Source: Alphaproteobacteria bacterium (lineage in GTDB: Bacteria > Pseudomonadota > Alphaproteobacteria > Sneathiellales > Sneathiellaceae). From it: a stretch of 7,667 nucleotides of DNA. The stretch's first letter is position 1; each line of letters starts with the position of its first letter. The position numbers and the translations under genes are program-made. Positions 1-7,666 of this stretch are shown here, in pieces. The stretch lies in the NCBI GenBank assembly GCA_006226265.1, contig SBHH01000135.1, positions 1-7,667 on the forward strand, given 5' to 3'. Below the pieces are notes generated by a model. It was not told the DNA's origin. It saw only the letters and a program-made list of their open reading frames with translations, and did no database searches.

Positions 1-624
1 CACATCCATCACAAGCGCTTCAAGCCCCGCCGCCAGCTTCTTGGAGAGGATGGAGGCGGTGATGAGCGGGATGGATTCCACCGTCGCCGTGATATCCCTT
101 GTCGCATAGAAACGCCGGTCGGCGGGCGCGAGATTGTCAGTCTGGCCGATAATGGCGCAGCCGATATGCCGGACAATCTTGGTCAGCAAATCGGGATCCG
201 GCGCGGTGTTGTAGCCCGGCACGGCGTCGAGCTTGTCAAGCGTGCCGCCGGTATGGCCAAGGCCCCGGCCTGAAATCATCGGCACCGCCGCGCCGCAGGC
301 CGCGACGATGGGGGCCAAGACAAGGCTCACCTTGTCGCCGACGCCGCCGGTCGAATGCTTGTCCACCACGGGGCGCTTCAAATCCGCCTTCGACCAGTCC
401 ATGACATGGCCCGACTGCACCATCGCGCGGGTCAGATGGACGCGTTCCTCCATGCTCATGCCTTGAAAGAAGACGGCCATAGCGAAGGCGGCGATCTGCC
501 CCTCCGAGACGCTGTCGTCCGTCATGCCCTTCACCAGAAACTCGATCTCGGCCTTCTCAAGTTTGCCGCCATCGCGTTTCTTGCGAATGATTTCCTGCGG
601 GAAGAATGGGGTGTCAGTCGCCAT
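1..624 (-). CDS. deoA: Thymidine phosphorylase, N-terminal 208 residues (3' end outside window)
   Basis: This enzyme cleaves thymidine or deoxyuridine with phosphate to give the base and 2-deoxyribose-1-phosphate in the cytoplasm. The frame is open from ATG 624 to the window edge, giving 208 residues, a little under half of the roughly 440 typical of the family. An N-terminal helical segment (about 1-75) is followed by the phosphate-binding motif [10 protein letters not shown] (89-98) and the family signature [11 protein letters not shown] (118-128), which continues LDKLD. The last position of the PROSITE-type signature is usually Glu and is Asp133 here, a conservative change. By alignment to the E. 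coli enzyme, the pyrimidine-binding residues are Arg176, Ser191 and Lys195 in the RDITATVES / TASILSKK region. The start overlaps the end of the upstream aldehyde dehydrogenase gene by 11 bases and has no clear Shine-Dalgarno sequence, so translation is probably coupled. A general pyrimidine nucleoside phosphorylase (Pdp) is the main alternative, but the fit is closer to DeoA. Confidence 0.93.
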   Translation of the reverse strand, partial: MATDTPFFPQEIIRKKRDGGKLEKAEIEFLVKGMTDDSVSEGQIAAFAMAVFFQGMSMEERVHLTRAMVQSGHVMDWSKADLKRPVVDKHSTGGVGDKVSLVLAPIVAACGAAVPMISGRGLGHTGGTLDKLDAVPGYNTAPDPDLLTKIVRHIGCAIIGQTDNLAPADRRFYATRDITATVESIPLITASILSKKLAAGLEALVMDV

Positions 625-2995
625 AGGGGATCCAGATATTCTTGATTTGCGTCGCCTGACGGAGGAATTCAGGCCCTTCGCTTTCCGCATCATCGAACCA
701 GTCGCGCGCCCGGCCGTTATTGACCCAGGTACGTTTCATATTCCCGGCGGAGGCAGCCTCCACCAGCTTGCTGCCGGGTCTGGGGCCGAAATACCAGAGG
801 CTTTTCACATCGTCATGCTCGGCGAGGGTCTTGGTCAAGGCATCGCGGGCGCCGGTCACGATATTGACGACCCCGCCCGGCACGTCGGAGGTTTCGAGCA
901 CCTGATAAAAATCGGTCGCGAGAAGCGGGAAACGCTCGGACGCGATGACCACGGTGCGGTTGCCCATGGCGATGGCGGGCGCGATCAATGAGATCAGCGA
1001 AAGAAGCGGAGCCTCATCCGGGCAGGCGATGCCGATGGTACCGATGGCCTCTTTCATGGCGAGGGTCACGCCCCGCATGGGCGGCGAATGAATAGTGGAT
1101 TCGTATTTATCGGCCCAGGCGCCATAAGTGAACAGGCGGCTGATGGTCGCCTCCACCTCCCGCGCAGCGGATTTGGCGGAAACGCCGGTGAGGTGCTGAA
1201 GGCGTTTTGCAAATTCCTCGGCCCGCGCATCGAGATTTTCCGCGATATAATAGAGAACCTGCGCCCGGCCATGAGCGCTTGCGGAGGTCCAACCGGTCGC
1301 CTTTCGCGCGGCTTCAACCGCGTTCCGGATATCCTTCCGGTTGCCATCGCCCACCTCGCCGATTTTCTCGCCCGCAGTTGAATAAACGGGCAGGCTGTAA
1401 CCGGAATCGGGCCTCGCCTGCTTGCCGCCGATATAAAGCTTCGCCGTCCGGTCGATGCCCGCGGCAGTAATCGCGCTCTCTTTTGCCTTGGGGGCTTTTT
1501 CAAGCGGTTTAATTTCGGGCAGTTTTGAAAGGAAAGCGGGCTTTAACACCTCCATCATGCCTTCAAATCCGCCTTCGCGGCCATAGCCCGATTCCCGCGT
1601 CCCGCCAAAGCCGCAGGCCGCATCGAACTGGTTGGTCGAATTGATCCAGACCACCCCGCAATCGAGCTTCGGCGCGACGTCGAGGGCAAGATTGATATTC
1701 TCGCTCCAGACGGAAGCGGCGAGACCGTAGCGTGTGTTATTGGCGATTTTGACCGCTTCTTCTGGCGTGCGGAAGGTGAGGACCACGATGACGGGGCCGA
1801 AAATCTCAACTTGCGCAATCGTGGCGGCGGGCGCGACATTGGTGAAAAGCGTCGGCGGGTAGAAGCATCCCTCCTTCGGCGTGGCCCAGCTGGGTTGCCA
1901 GAGTTCCGCGCCCTCCTTTGTGCCTTTCTCGACGAGGGAGGTAATGGTTTTCAACTGCTGAGGTGAGACAATCGCGCCCATATCGACGGATTTATCAAGG
2001 GGGTCGCCGATCCGCAATGTTTCCATGCGTGCTTTCAGCTTCTTGATCATCGCCTCCGCGATGCCTTCCTGCACCAGAAGGCGGGAGCCCGCGCAGCAGA
2101 CCTGTCCCTGATTGAACCAGATGGCATCGACCACGCCTTCGACCGTGCTGTCGAGATCGGCATCATCAAACACAATGAAGGGCGACTTGCCGCCAAGTTC
2201 CAAGGTCAGGTGCTTGCCCTGACCCGCCGTCACTTCGCGGATATGGCGCCCGACTTCGGTCGAGCCGGTAAAGGCGATCTTGTCGATCCCTTCATGCCGG
2301 GCGAGGGCATCGCCCGCCGTGCCGTCGCCGGTCACGATATTGACGACGCCGGCGGGAAGGCCGACGCCTTCGCAAATCTCGGCTAAGAGAAGCGCGGTGA
2401 GAGACGTATATTCGGCGGGTTTCAGCACCACCGTATTGCCAGCGGCGATGGCGGGCGCGATTTTCCAGGCGAGCATCAGAAGTGGGAAATTCCAGGGGAT
2501 GATCTGGCCGATCACGCCCATGGGCTCGAAGCCCTTAAGCTCGCTCTCCTGAAGCTGTGCCCAGCCCGCATGATGATAGAAATGCCGCGCGACCAGCGGA
2601 ATATCGATATCGCGGGTTTCACGCACCGGCTTTCCGTTATCGAGGGTTTCGAGCACGGCGAAGAGACGGGCGTGACGCTGCACCGCGCGGGCGAGGGCAT
2701 AGAGATATTTTGCCCGCGCCTTGCCGCCGATGGCCTGCCAGTCCTTTTGCGCCTTTCGCGCCGCCTTGACGGCTGCATCGATATCGGCGGCATCGGCTGC
2801 GGCAATCCCGGCAAGCTTTTCATCCCGCGCAGGGTTGTGCGTGTCAAACCATTTGCCCGATTTTGGCTTCACCCATTTCCCGCCGATAAAAAGATCGAAC
2901 CTGCCCTTATGGGCGGCAAGCCAGTCGCGGGCCGGGCCGTCGCCTTCCGGCGCGGGACCGTAGCTCATCTGATCGAAAATCTCTGCAATGCTCAT
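614..2995 (-). CDS. ALDH16-like tandem aldehyde dehydrogenase (active domain plus degenerate second domain)
   Basis: This 793-residue NAD(P)-dependent aldehyde dehydrogenase probably oxidises the acetaldehyde released by DeoC, an inference from its position directly after deoC. Residues 1 to about 490 form a complete ALDH domain: Asn169 in PWNF, Lys192 in LKPAE, the GSTEVG nucleotide loop (244-249), general base Glu266 in LELGG, catalytic Cys300 in GQVCCAGSR, and Glu397/Phe399 in EIFGP. After a Lys/Pro-rich linker (about 491-517), a second ALDH-like copy starts at YIGGK (521-525). It keeps the Rossmann-side sequence ([17 protein letters not shown]), but the PWNF region reads CPDEAP, the Glu motif is lost (TWVNNG), and the protein ends before a Cys region would occur. 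The second copy is therefore non-catalytic. Length and layout match the ALDH16 family, in which bacterial members have an active first domain and a pseudo-catalytic C-terminal region. ATG 2995 follows GAGGGA at a 6-base spacing. The gene starts 10 bases after deoC ends and overlaps deoA by 11 bases. Confidence 0.92.
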   Translation of the reverse strand: MSIAEIFDQMSYGPAPEGDGPARDWLAAHKGRFDLFIGGKWVKPKSGKWFDTHNPARDEKLAGIAAADAADIDAAVKAARKAQKDWQAIGGKARAKYLYALARAVQRHARLFAVLETLDNGKPVRETRDIDIPLVARHFYHHAGWAQLQESELKGFEPMGVIGQIIPWNFPLLMLAWKIAPAIAAGNTVVLKPAEYTSLTALLLAEICEGVGLPAGVVNIVTGDGTAGDALARHEGIDKIAFTGSTEVGRHIREVTAGQGKHLTLELGGKSPFIVFDDADLDSTVEGVVDAIWFNQGQVCCAGSRLLVQEGIAEAMIKKLKARMETLRIGDPLDKSVDMGAIVSPQQLKTITSLVEKGTKEGAELWQPSWATPKEGCFYPPTLFTNVAPAATIAQVEIFGPVIVVLTFRTPEEAVKIANNTRYGLAASVWSENINLALDVAPKLDCGVVWINSTNQFDAACGFGGTRESGYGREGGFEGMMEVLKPAFLSKLPEIKPLEKAPKAKESAITAAGIDRTAKLYIGGKQARPDSGYSLPVYSTAGEKIGEVGDGNRKDIRNAVEAARKATGWTSASAHGRAQVLYYIAENLDARAEEFAKRLQHLTGVSAKSAAREVEATISRLFTYGAWADKYESTIHSPPMRGVTLAMKEAIGTIGIACPDEAPLLSLISLIAPAIAMGNRTVVIASERFPLLATDFYQVLETSDVPGGVVNIVTGARDALTKTLAEHDDVKSLWYFGPRPGSKLVEAASAGNMKRTWVNNGRARDWFDDAESEGPEFLRQATQIKNIWIPYGD

Positions 2996-3001
2996 GGAAG
3001 G

Positions 3002-3007
3002 TCCCTC
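3002..3007 (-). promoter_or_regulatory. Ribosome binding site of the aldehyde dehydrogenase gene
   Basis: GAGGGA read on the minus strand lies 6 bases upstream of ATG 2995 and overlaps the TGA stop of deoC (3006-3008). It supports this start, and its position means ribosomes finishing deoC terminate on the site. Confidence 0.6.
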
Positions 3008-3995
3008 AGGCCATCGGATGGCGGAAATCGGCGGAATAACGGCCGGTTACATGATGTTCCAGCTGGCGCTCGATATCGCCAAGAAGGCTCGATGCGCCAA
3101 TGCGGAAGAGATCGGGCTGCAGCCAGTCGTTTCCGAGTTCCTCCTTCATCATGATCTGATAGGCGAGGACATCCTTCGCCGTGCTGATCCCGCCCGCGGG
3201 CTTGTAACCGATCTTGTGGCCGGTCATTTCCAGATACTGGCGGATCATGCGGATCATCACGAGGGTAACGGGAAGGGTCGCGTTGACGCCTTCCTTGCCG
3301 GTGGAGGTTTTGATGAAATCGGCGCCCGCCATCATGGCGACCATGCTCGCCTTCGCCACATTCCGGAGCGTGACGATATCGCCGGTGCCGAGAATGGCCT
3401 TGAGATGGGCCTCGCCGCAGGCCGCGCGAAAGGCCTTCACCTCCTCATAAAGCGCGCGCCAGTTGCCGGTCAGCACATGGCCGCGCGTGATGACGATATC
3501 GATTTCCTTTGCCCCGGCGGCGACCGAGGCTTCGATCTCCTTCACACGCAGATCAAAGGGATTGAGGCCTGCCGGAAAACCGGTGGAAACGGCGGCAACC
3601 GGAATGCCGGAGCCATCCAATGCCTCAACCGCCGTCTCGATCATGCTGTGATAGACGCAGACCGCGCCGGTGGTGATTTTCCGATTCTCCATGCCAGCGG
3701 CGTCCAGAATATCCGCGCGGACGGGTTGGCGCGCTTTTGCGCAGAGCCGTTTCACCCGGCCCGCGGTGTCATCGCCGCTCAACGTCGTGAGATCGATTGA
3801 GGTTACGGCCTTTAAGAGCCAGGCGGCCTGATGCGTCTTCTTCACGCTCCGTCGTCCCGAAAGGGTCGAGGCACGGCGTTCCACCGCGCTTTTATTGACG
3901 CGGATCCGGTCCAGCACATCAAGATCGAGCGCCATGCCGGGATTGCGGGCATGGGTGTCGGCGGATTGCTTCAAGGGACTAATCACGGCCATCAT
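3006..3995 (-). CDS. deoC: Deoxyribose-phosphate aldolase (class I, long form)
   Basis: This cytoplasmic enzyme cleaves 2-deoxyribose-5-phosphate to glyceraldehyde-3-phosphate and acetaldehyde, the step linking deoxynucleosides to central metabolism. Counted from ATG 3995 it has 329 residues. The catalytic set is visible: Asp166 in KEIDIVI, the Schiff-base Lys229 in ADFIKTSTGKEG, and the second active-site Lys265 in GYKPAGGIS. It is longer than the roughly 260-residue E. coli enzyme. The extra length is mainly an N-terminal extension of about 60 residues, as in the long DERA type found in animals and many alphaproteobacteria. The reading frame opens GTG ATG ATG (3998, 3995, 3992). AGGAG at 4001-4005 is only 2 bases from the GTG but 5 and 8 bases from the two ATGs, so ATG 3995 or 3992 is the likely start. 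The gene overlaps the end of the PNP gene by 17 bases, and the dehydrogenase gene follows after 10 bases. Confidence 0.95.
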   Translation of the reverse strand: MMAVISPLKQSADTHARNPGMALDLDVLDRIRVNKSAVERRASTLSGRRSVKKTHQAAWLLKAVTSIDLTTLSGDDTAGRVKRLCAKARQPVRADILDAAGMENRKITTGAVCVYHSMIETAVEALDGSGIPVAAVSTGFPAGLNPFDLRVKEIEASVAAGAKEIDIVITRGHVLTGNWRALYEEVKAFRAACGEAHLKAILGTGDIVTLRNVAKASMVAMMAGADFIKTSTGKEGVNATLPVTLVMIRMIRQYLEMTGHKIGYKPAGGISTAKDVLAYQIMMKEELGNDWLQPDLFRIGASSLLGDIERQLEHHVTGRYSADFRHPMA

Positions 3996-4845
3996 CACTA
4001 CTCCTCATATGGGCTTTCAGGAGTTCGCGTTTCAAGGTCTCCAGGAAGACCAGAGTCAGCTTTTCAAGATCGGATGCTGCAAGCATCGCGCATTCCAGCG
4101 TCTGTTCATGGGTGAGTTCTGTCTCGCCAAGGCCTGCGGCCAGATTGGTAATGTTGGAAATAGCGGCAACGCGCATGCCCGCATGGCGCGCGACCAGCAC
4201 TTCCGGCACGGTCGACATGCCGACCGCATCGGCGCCCAGCTTCTTGAACATGCGGATTTCGGCAGGGGTCTCGAAATTGGGGCCGAGGTAATGAAGATAG
4301 ACGCCTTCGTGCAGCTTCAATTCCATCTCTTTCGCGACGGCCTTCAAATGCTTGCGAAGGGTCGGATCATAGGCCTTTTCCATCGAGAAGAAGCGGGGGC
4401 CGAACGCCTCGTCATTCTCGCCGATGAGCGGATTGCGCCCCGTGAAATTGATATGGTCGCTGATCAGCATCAGGCTGCCGGGGCCCATCTTCTTGTGAAA
4501 GCTGCCCGCCGCATTGGTGAGCAGCAGGATCTCGCATCCCAGCAGTTTCAGCATCCGGACGGGAAGGGCGAGAGCCTCTGGATCGATGCCCTCATAATAA
4601 TGTACGCGGCCCTGCATGCAGGCGACCGGCATGCCGCCGAGCCGGCCCAGGATCAGCCGACCCGCATGTCCCTCGACCGAGGAGCGGGGAAAATCCGGGA
4701 TATCGGCATAGTCGATGCTTGCCACGGGCTCTACCTTGTCGGCAAGACCGCCGAGACCCGATCCCAAAACGATGGCGACACGGGGGCTGAAGCCCGGCGC
4801 CGCCTTCTGGACGAAATCGGCGGCGGCATTTGGATTGCCAGTCAT
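3979..4845 (-). CDS. punA: Purine nucleoside phosphorylase, trimeric (PNP/PunA/XapA) type
   Basis: This enzyme phosphorolyses purine (deoxy)nucleosides to the free base and (deoxy)ribose-1-phosphate in the cytoplasm. The 288-residue length is typical of the low-molecular-mass trimeric family and unlike the shorter hexameric DeoD. Visible motifs are the phosphate loop GSGLG (28-32), VEGHAG with His60, GRVHYYEG (79-86), TNAAGS (110-115), GPNFETPAE (188-196) with base-binding Glu192, VGMSTVPE (208-215) with Met210, and SNITNLAAG (230-238). Asn234 aligns with human Asn243, which favours 6-oxopurines, so guanosine, inosine and their deoxy forms are the expected substrates; this is inference. ATG 4845 shares one base with the TAA stop of the preceding permease gene (TAATG), and AAGGA sits 6 bases upstream. 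The charged C-terminal tail is encoded in the region overlapping the deoC start. A xanthosine phosphorylase (XapA) is an alternative. Confidence 0.93.
   Translation of the reverse strand: MTGNPNAAADFVQKAAPGFSPRVAIVLGSGLGGLADKVEPVASIDYADIPDFPRSSVEGHAGRLILGRLGGMPVACMQGRVHYYEGIDPEALALPVRMLKLLGCEILLLTNAAGSFHKKMGPGSLMLISDHINFTGRNPLIGENDEAFGPRFFSMEKAYDPTLRKHLKAVAKEMELKLHEGVYLHYLGPNFETPAEIRMFKKLGADAVGMSTVPEVLVARHAGMRVAAISNITNLAAGLGETELTHEQTLECAMLAASDLEKLTLVFLETLKRELLKAHMRSSDDGRD
4001..4005 (-). promoter_or_regulatory. Ribosome binding site deciding the deoC start
   Basis: AGGAG on the minus strand lies inside the last codons of the purine nucleoside phosphorylase gene. The GTG at 3998 is too close (2-base gap), while ATG 3995 (5 bases) and ATG 3992 (8 bases) are well spaced, which argues against the longest possible reading of deoC. 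Confidence 0.65.
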
Positions 4846-5816
4846 TATCTTTCCTTGATATAGGGCTCGCCGATCGCTTTGGGCGGATGCGCCTTGCCAA
4901 CGAACCCGGCGAGCAGCAGAACAGTGAGAATATAGGGCAGCGCCTGGATAAATTGCACCGGAATTTCACCGATGACGGGCAGCTCCAGCCCCTGCAGCCG
5001 GGCCTGTAGCGCATCGGTAAAGGCGAAGAGGAGGCAGGCAATCAGCGTCGGCACCGGCTTCCATTTCCCGAAGATAAGCGCGGCGAGGGCGAGATAACCC
5101 TTGCCCGCCGTCATGTCGCGAATGAAGCCCGCGCCATGGGCGATGGAGAGATAGGATCCCGAAATTCCGCAAAGAAACCCGGTCACGGCGAGCGCTTTGT
5201 AGCGGGTAAGATTGACCGAAATTCCGGCGGTATCGACCGCATGGGGATTTTCCCCAACCGCCCGGACCCGAAGGCCGAAGCGGGTCCGATACATCACCCA
5301 GGCCGTAATCGGCACGGCCGCCGCGGCCATATAGACAATGATGTTATGGCCGGAAATAAGCTCTGAATAGATATAGCCAATGACGGGGATATTGCGCGCG
5401 GCTTCCGAAAACGGCAAGTCGATCGAATGAAAGCGCGCCGCAGCGCCAAGCGGCGGGGTCTGTCCGCCCTGATGGAACCAGGCATAGCCGAGGGTCGGGG
5501 CGAGCCCCGCAACGACGATATTGATCGCCATGCCGGAGACGACCTGATTGCCCTTATGGGTGACGCAGGCATAGCCATGCAGAGCGGCAAGGGCGAGAGA
5601 GGTGAGGATGCCGGCGCCAAGCCCGACCCAGGCGGAGCCGGAAACGGACGCGACCGCCGCTGCGGCAAAGGCCGCGCCCAGCATCTTCCCTTCAAGCCCG
5701 ATATCGACAACGCCGGAGCGTTCGGAGAACATCCCCGCAAGCGCCGCGAGGACGAGCGGCGTTGCTACCCGCACGGTCGCATCCATCAGGAGAACAATCA
5801 GTTGAAAGGTTTCCAT
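4845..5816 (-). CDS. Nucleoside ABC transporter permease, second subunit (NupQ/YufQ-like)
   Basis: This 323-residue inner-membrane permease belongs to the BPD_transp_2 family and probably forms half of the import channel for nucleosides. It is strongly hydrophobic, with several predicted membrane segments (about 6-30, 46-83, 93-113, 157-175, 205-225, 240-272 and 286-306). Family landmarks are SERSGVVDIGLEGKML (31-46), the cytoplasmic coupling stretch RVRAVGENPHAVDTAGI (183-199), and DMTAGKGYLALAALIFG (234-250). The same landmarks occur in the second permease of BMP-linked nucleoside transporters such as B. subtilis NupQ. The start codon directly follows the TAG stop of the first permease gene with no gap. 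Substrate is inferred from the neighbouring PNP, DeoC and DeoA genes; the family also includes sugar and other permeases. Confidence 0.9.
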   Translation of the reverse strand: METFQLIVLLMDATVRVATPLVLAALAGMFSERSGVVDIGLEGKMLGAAFAAAAVASVSGSAWVGLGAGILTSLALAALHGYACVTHKGNQVVSGMAINIVVAGLAPTLGYAWFHQGGQTPPLGAAARFHSIDLPFSEAARNIPVIGYIYSELISGHNIIVYMAAAAVPITAWVMYRTRFGLRVRAVGENPHAVDTAGISVNLTRYKALAVTGFLCGISGSYLSIAHGAGFIRDMTAGKGYLALAALIFGKWKPVPTLIACLLFAFTDALQARLQGLELPVIGEIPVQFIQALPYILTVLLLAGFVGKAHPPKAIGEPYIKER

Positions 5817-6944
5817 CTAGGCGGCCTCCTCCGGTTTCAGGCGGGAGAGGGCAAGGCGACGATAGGCGGCCTCGATCCGCGGGCGGAACATATGTTCCAG
5901 CGCGCCGGAGAAGAGGATGATCAGCCCCTGAATGACGATGACCATCTCCTTGTTGATCGATTTCATGTCGAAGGCGAGCTCCGATCCCCCCTGATAAAGC
6001 GCGCCGAACAGAAGCGCCGCCATGAAAATGCCGATCGGGTTGTTGCGCCCCATCAGCGCAACGGCAATCCCGACGAAGCCGTAACCGCCCGTGAAATCAA
6101 GGATCAGGCGATGCTGCACGCCCTCAATCTCGTTGACACCGACGAGGCCTGCAAGCGCGCCGGAAATCATCATGGCGATGATGATGTTTCTGGCGGGCGA
6201 AATCCCGGCATAGCGCGCGGCCTGCTCATTCTGGCCGACGACCCGGATTTCATAGCCCCAGCGCGTATGCCAGACAAAGAAATAGAAGCCGACGCTGAGG
6301 GCAATGGCATAGAGGAAGGAAATATTGAGCGGCGTCTCCGGCATGTCGAAAAACTCATCAAAATGGGGCAGCCAGGAATGCTCGGCGAAGGCGCGGCTCA
6401 CAGGCGACTGGCCCGCCGGATCGACCATGACATTGACCAGCAGATAAGTGATGAGGGCGGAGGCAATGAAGTTGAACATGATCGTGGTGATCACGATATG
6501 GCTGCCCCGTTTTGCCTGCAGCCAGGCCGGAATGAAGGCCCAGGCCGCGCCGAAAAGGGCTGCCGCGACGACGGCAATCGGGATGATGGCAAGGGTGGGC
6601 ATCCAGTCGAGATGGAGACAGACCAGCGCCGCGCCGAGCCCGCCCAGCATCGCCTGACCCTCCGCCCCTATATTAAAGAGGCCGCAATGAAAGGCGATGG
6701 CGACCGCAAGGCCGGTGAAAATGAAGTTGGTCGTATAATAGAGGGTATAGCCGATGGCTTCGGGATAGCCGAAGGCGCCGTAGACAAGTACTTCGAGTGC
6801 CTTCAGAGGATTGTCGCCGACAATCAGGATGACGATCGCTGAAATGAGGAAGGCAGCCAGAAGATTGATCAGCGGGATCAGTACATAATTGATCCAGCCC
6901 GGAATTTTCAATGGTGCGCCGAATGTCGCTTTTTCTTCCGTCAT
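5817..6944 (-). CDS. Nucleoside ABC transporter permease, first subunit (NupP/YufP-like)
   Basis: This 375-residue inner-membrane permease of the BPD_transp_2 family pairs with the shorter permease encoded next to form the transport channel. After a short cytoplasmic N terminus come predicted membrane segments at about 18-43, 72-90, 97-112, 117-140, 150-172, 208-225, 252-270, 288-318 and 333-350. Typical motifs are LFNIGAEGQAMLGG (89-102), the coupling loop YEIRVVGQNEQAARYAGI (231-248), and FTGGYGFVGIAVALMG (284-299). The length fits the longer of the two permeases in YufP/YufQ-type systems. ATG 6944 shares one base with the TGA stop of the ATPase gene (TGATG). GGAAGGGG at 6955-6962 is a plausible ribosome binding site, 10 bases away. 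The order ATPase, long permease, short permease is the usual one for these importers. Substrate specificity is inferred from the operon. Confidence 0.9.
   Translation of the reverse strand: MTEEKATFGAPLKIPGWINYVLIPLINLLAAFLISAIVILIVGDNPLKALEVLVYGAFGYPEAIGYTLYYTTNFIFTGLAVAIAFHCGLFNIGAEGQAMLGGLGAALVCLHLDWMPTLAIIPIAVVAAALFGAAWAFIPAWLQAKRGSHIVITTIMFNFIASALITYLLVNVMVDPAGQSPVSRAFAEHSWLPHFDEFFDMPETPLNISFLYAIALSVGFYFFVWHTRWGYEIRVVGQNEQAARYAGISPARNIIIAMMISGALAGLVGVNEIEGVQHRLILDFTGGYGFVGIAVALMGRNNPIGIFMAALLFGALYQGGSELAFDMKSINKEMVIVIQGLIILFSGALEHMFRPRIEAAYRRLALSRLKPEEAA
5825..5830 (-). promoter_or_regulatory. Consensus ribosome binding site of the second permease gene
   Basis: A perfect AGGAGG lies within the last codons of the first permease gene, 8 bases before ATG 5816. 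It is the strongest Shine-Dalgarno sequence of the operon, suited to steady synthesis of the second permease although the start follows the upstream stop codon directly. Confidence 0.7.
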
Positions 6945-7666
6945 CAGACGACCGCCCCTTCCAGGGTCGGGGCATCCTGCCCGTCCTTGTCCCGAATGCC
7001 CGCCATCATCAGGCCGAGCCGCTTTTCGGTTGCTTCACTTCTCGGGATTTCGCCCACGATTTCGCCTGCGAACATGACGGCGATCCTGTCGGCAATGGAT
7101 AGGACCTCGTCAATCTCGACCGAGATCACAAGGATTGCCTTGCCCGCATCGCGCATCTCGATCAGGCGGCTATGGATAAATTCGATGGCACCGATATCGA
7201 CGCCGCGCGTCGGCTGCCCCACCAGAAGCACATCCGGGTCCTGCTCCATTTCCCGGGCGAGCACCAGCTTTTGCTGATTACCGCCAGAAAAGCCCGAGGC
7301 TTTGAGATAAGGATCGGGCGGGCGGACATCGAATTTCCGGATGTGGTCCTCGCATGTCTCGACCATGGCGCTCCGGTCGAGCTGCCATCCCCGGTTATAT
7401 TCGGGATTATCCTGATAGCCGAGAATGCCGCATTCATTGGCGCTGAAGGTAAGGACAAGGCCGCTTCTGTGGCGATCCTCCGGCACATGGCCGAGGCCGA
7501 TTTTCCGAAGGCCGCGGGCATTGAAATCGGCACTGCCGGTCAATTCCTGTCCCTTATAAATAACAGTGCCGGAGGCGGGTTCCTTCATGCCGCCCAGAAC
7601 CTCCAGAAGTTCCGACTGGCCGTTGCCCGAGACAACGGCGATGCCGACGATCTCGCCGGCGCGAAC
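6944..7666 (-). CDS. Nucleoside/sugar-type ABC transporter ATPase, C-terminal nucleotide-binding half (5' end outside window)
   Basis: These 240 residues are the second nucleotide-binding domain of a double-domain importer ATPase of the RbsA/NupO(YufO) type, normally about 500 residues. The frame is open to the window edge, so the internal Met at 7588 is not the start; the 26 codons before it encode the phosphate-loop region. Counted from the edge, the degenerate Walker A is SGNGQSE (13-19, Gln17 where Lys is usual), the signature is SGGNQQK (127-133), and the Walker B/D-loop region is LLVGQPTRGVD (147-157), with Gln151 in the catalytic Glu position. ISVEIDE (181-187) has Val183 where the switch His is usual. 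Such degeneracy is common in the C-terminal half of this family, so ATP hydrolysis would rest on the N-terminal half. It overlaps the first permease gene by one base and would power the transporter from the cytoplasmic side. Confidence 0.93.
   Translation of the reverse strand, partial: VRAGEIVGIAVVSGNGQSELLEVLGGMKEPASGTVIYKGQELTGSADFNARGLRKIGLGHVPEDRHRSGLVLTFSANECGILGYQDNPEYNRGWQLDRSAMVETCEDHIRKFDVRPPDPYLKASGFSGGNQQKLVLAREMEQDPDVLLVGQPTRGVDIGAIEFIHSRLIEMRDAGKAILVISVEIDEVLSIADRIAVMFAGEIVGEIPRSEATEKRLGLMMAGIRDKDGQDAPTLEGAVV

Noticed and set aside
1502..1545. The linker between the two ALDH domains as the scar of two genes joined by a frameshift or assembly error
   Set aside because: The frame runs uninterrupted through the linker, and the total length, linker and C-terminal ending fit the known ALDH16 layout, so this is a genuine fusion.
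2988..3800. A 270-residue plus-strand open frame opposite deoC
   Set aside because: It is antisense to a gene with its full catalytic set and has no recognisable domain; its length is explained by codon bias.
3978..4010. A promoter or terminator between the PNP gene and deoC
   Set aside because: The genes overlap and only a ribosome binding site is visible; no GC-rich hairpin followed by T residues occurs at this or any other junction.
3895..4863. A 322-residue plus-strand open frame opposite the purine nucleoside phosphorylase gene
   Set aside because: It shadows a well-supported enzyme gene on the other strand and shows no family motif.
5427..6842. A 471-residue open frame on the plus strand opposite both permease genes
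   Set aside because: It is antisense to two clearly recognisable permeases, its translation is rich in charged residues (Asp, Glu, Arg, Gly, His) with no recognisable motif, and it fits the mirror image of GC-biased codons in the minus-strand genes.
7586..7588. Met codon at 7588 as the start of a short 214-residue ATPase
   Set aside because: The frame stays open upstream to the window edge and encodes the expected phosphate-loop region (VSGNGQSELLEVLGG), so the gene is truncated by the window rather than starting here.
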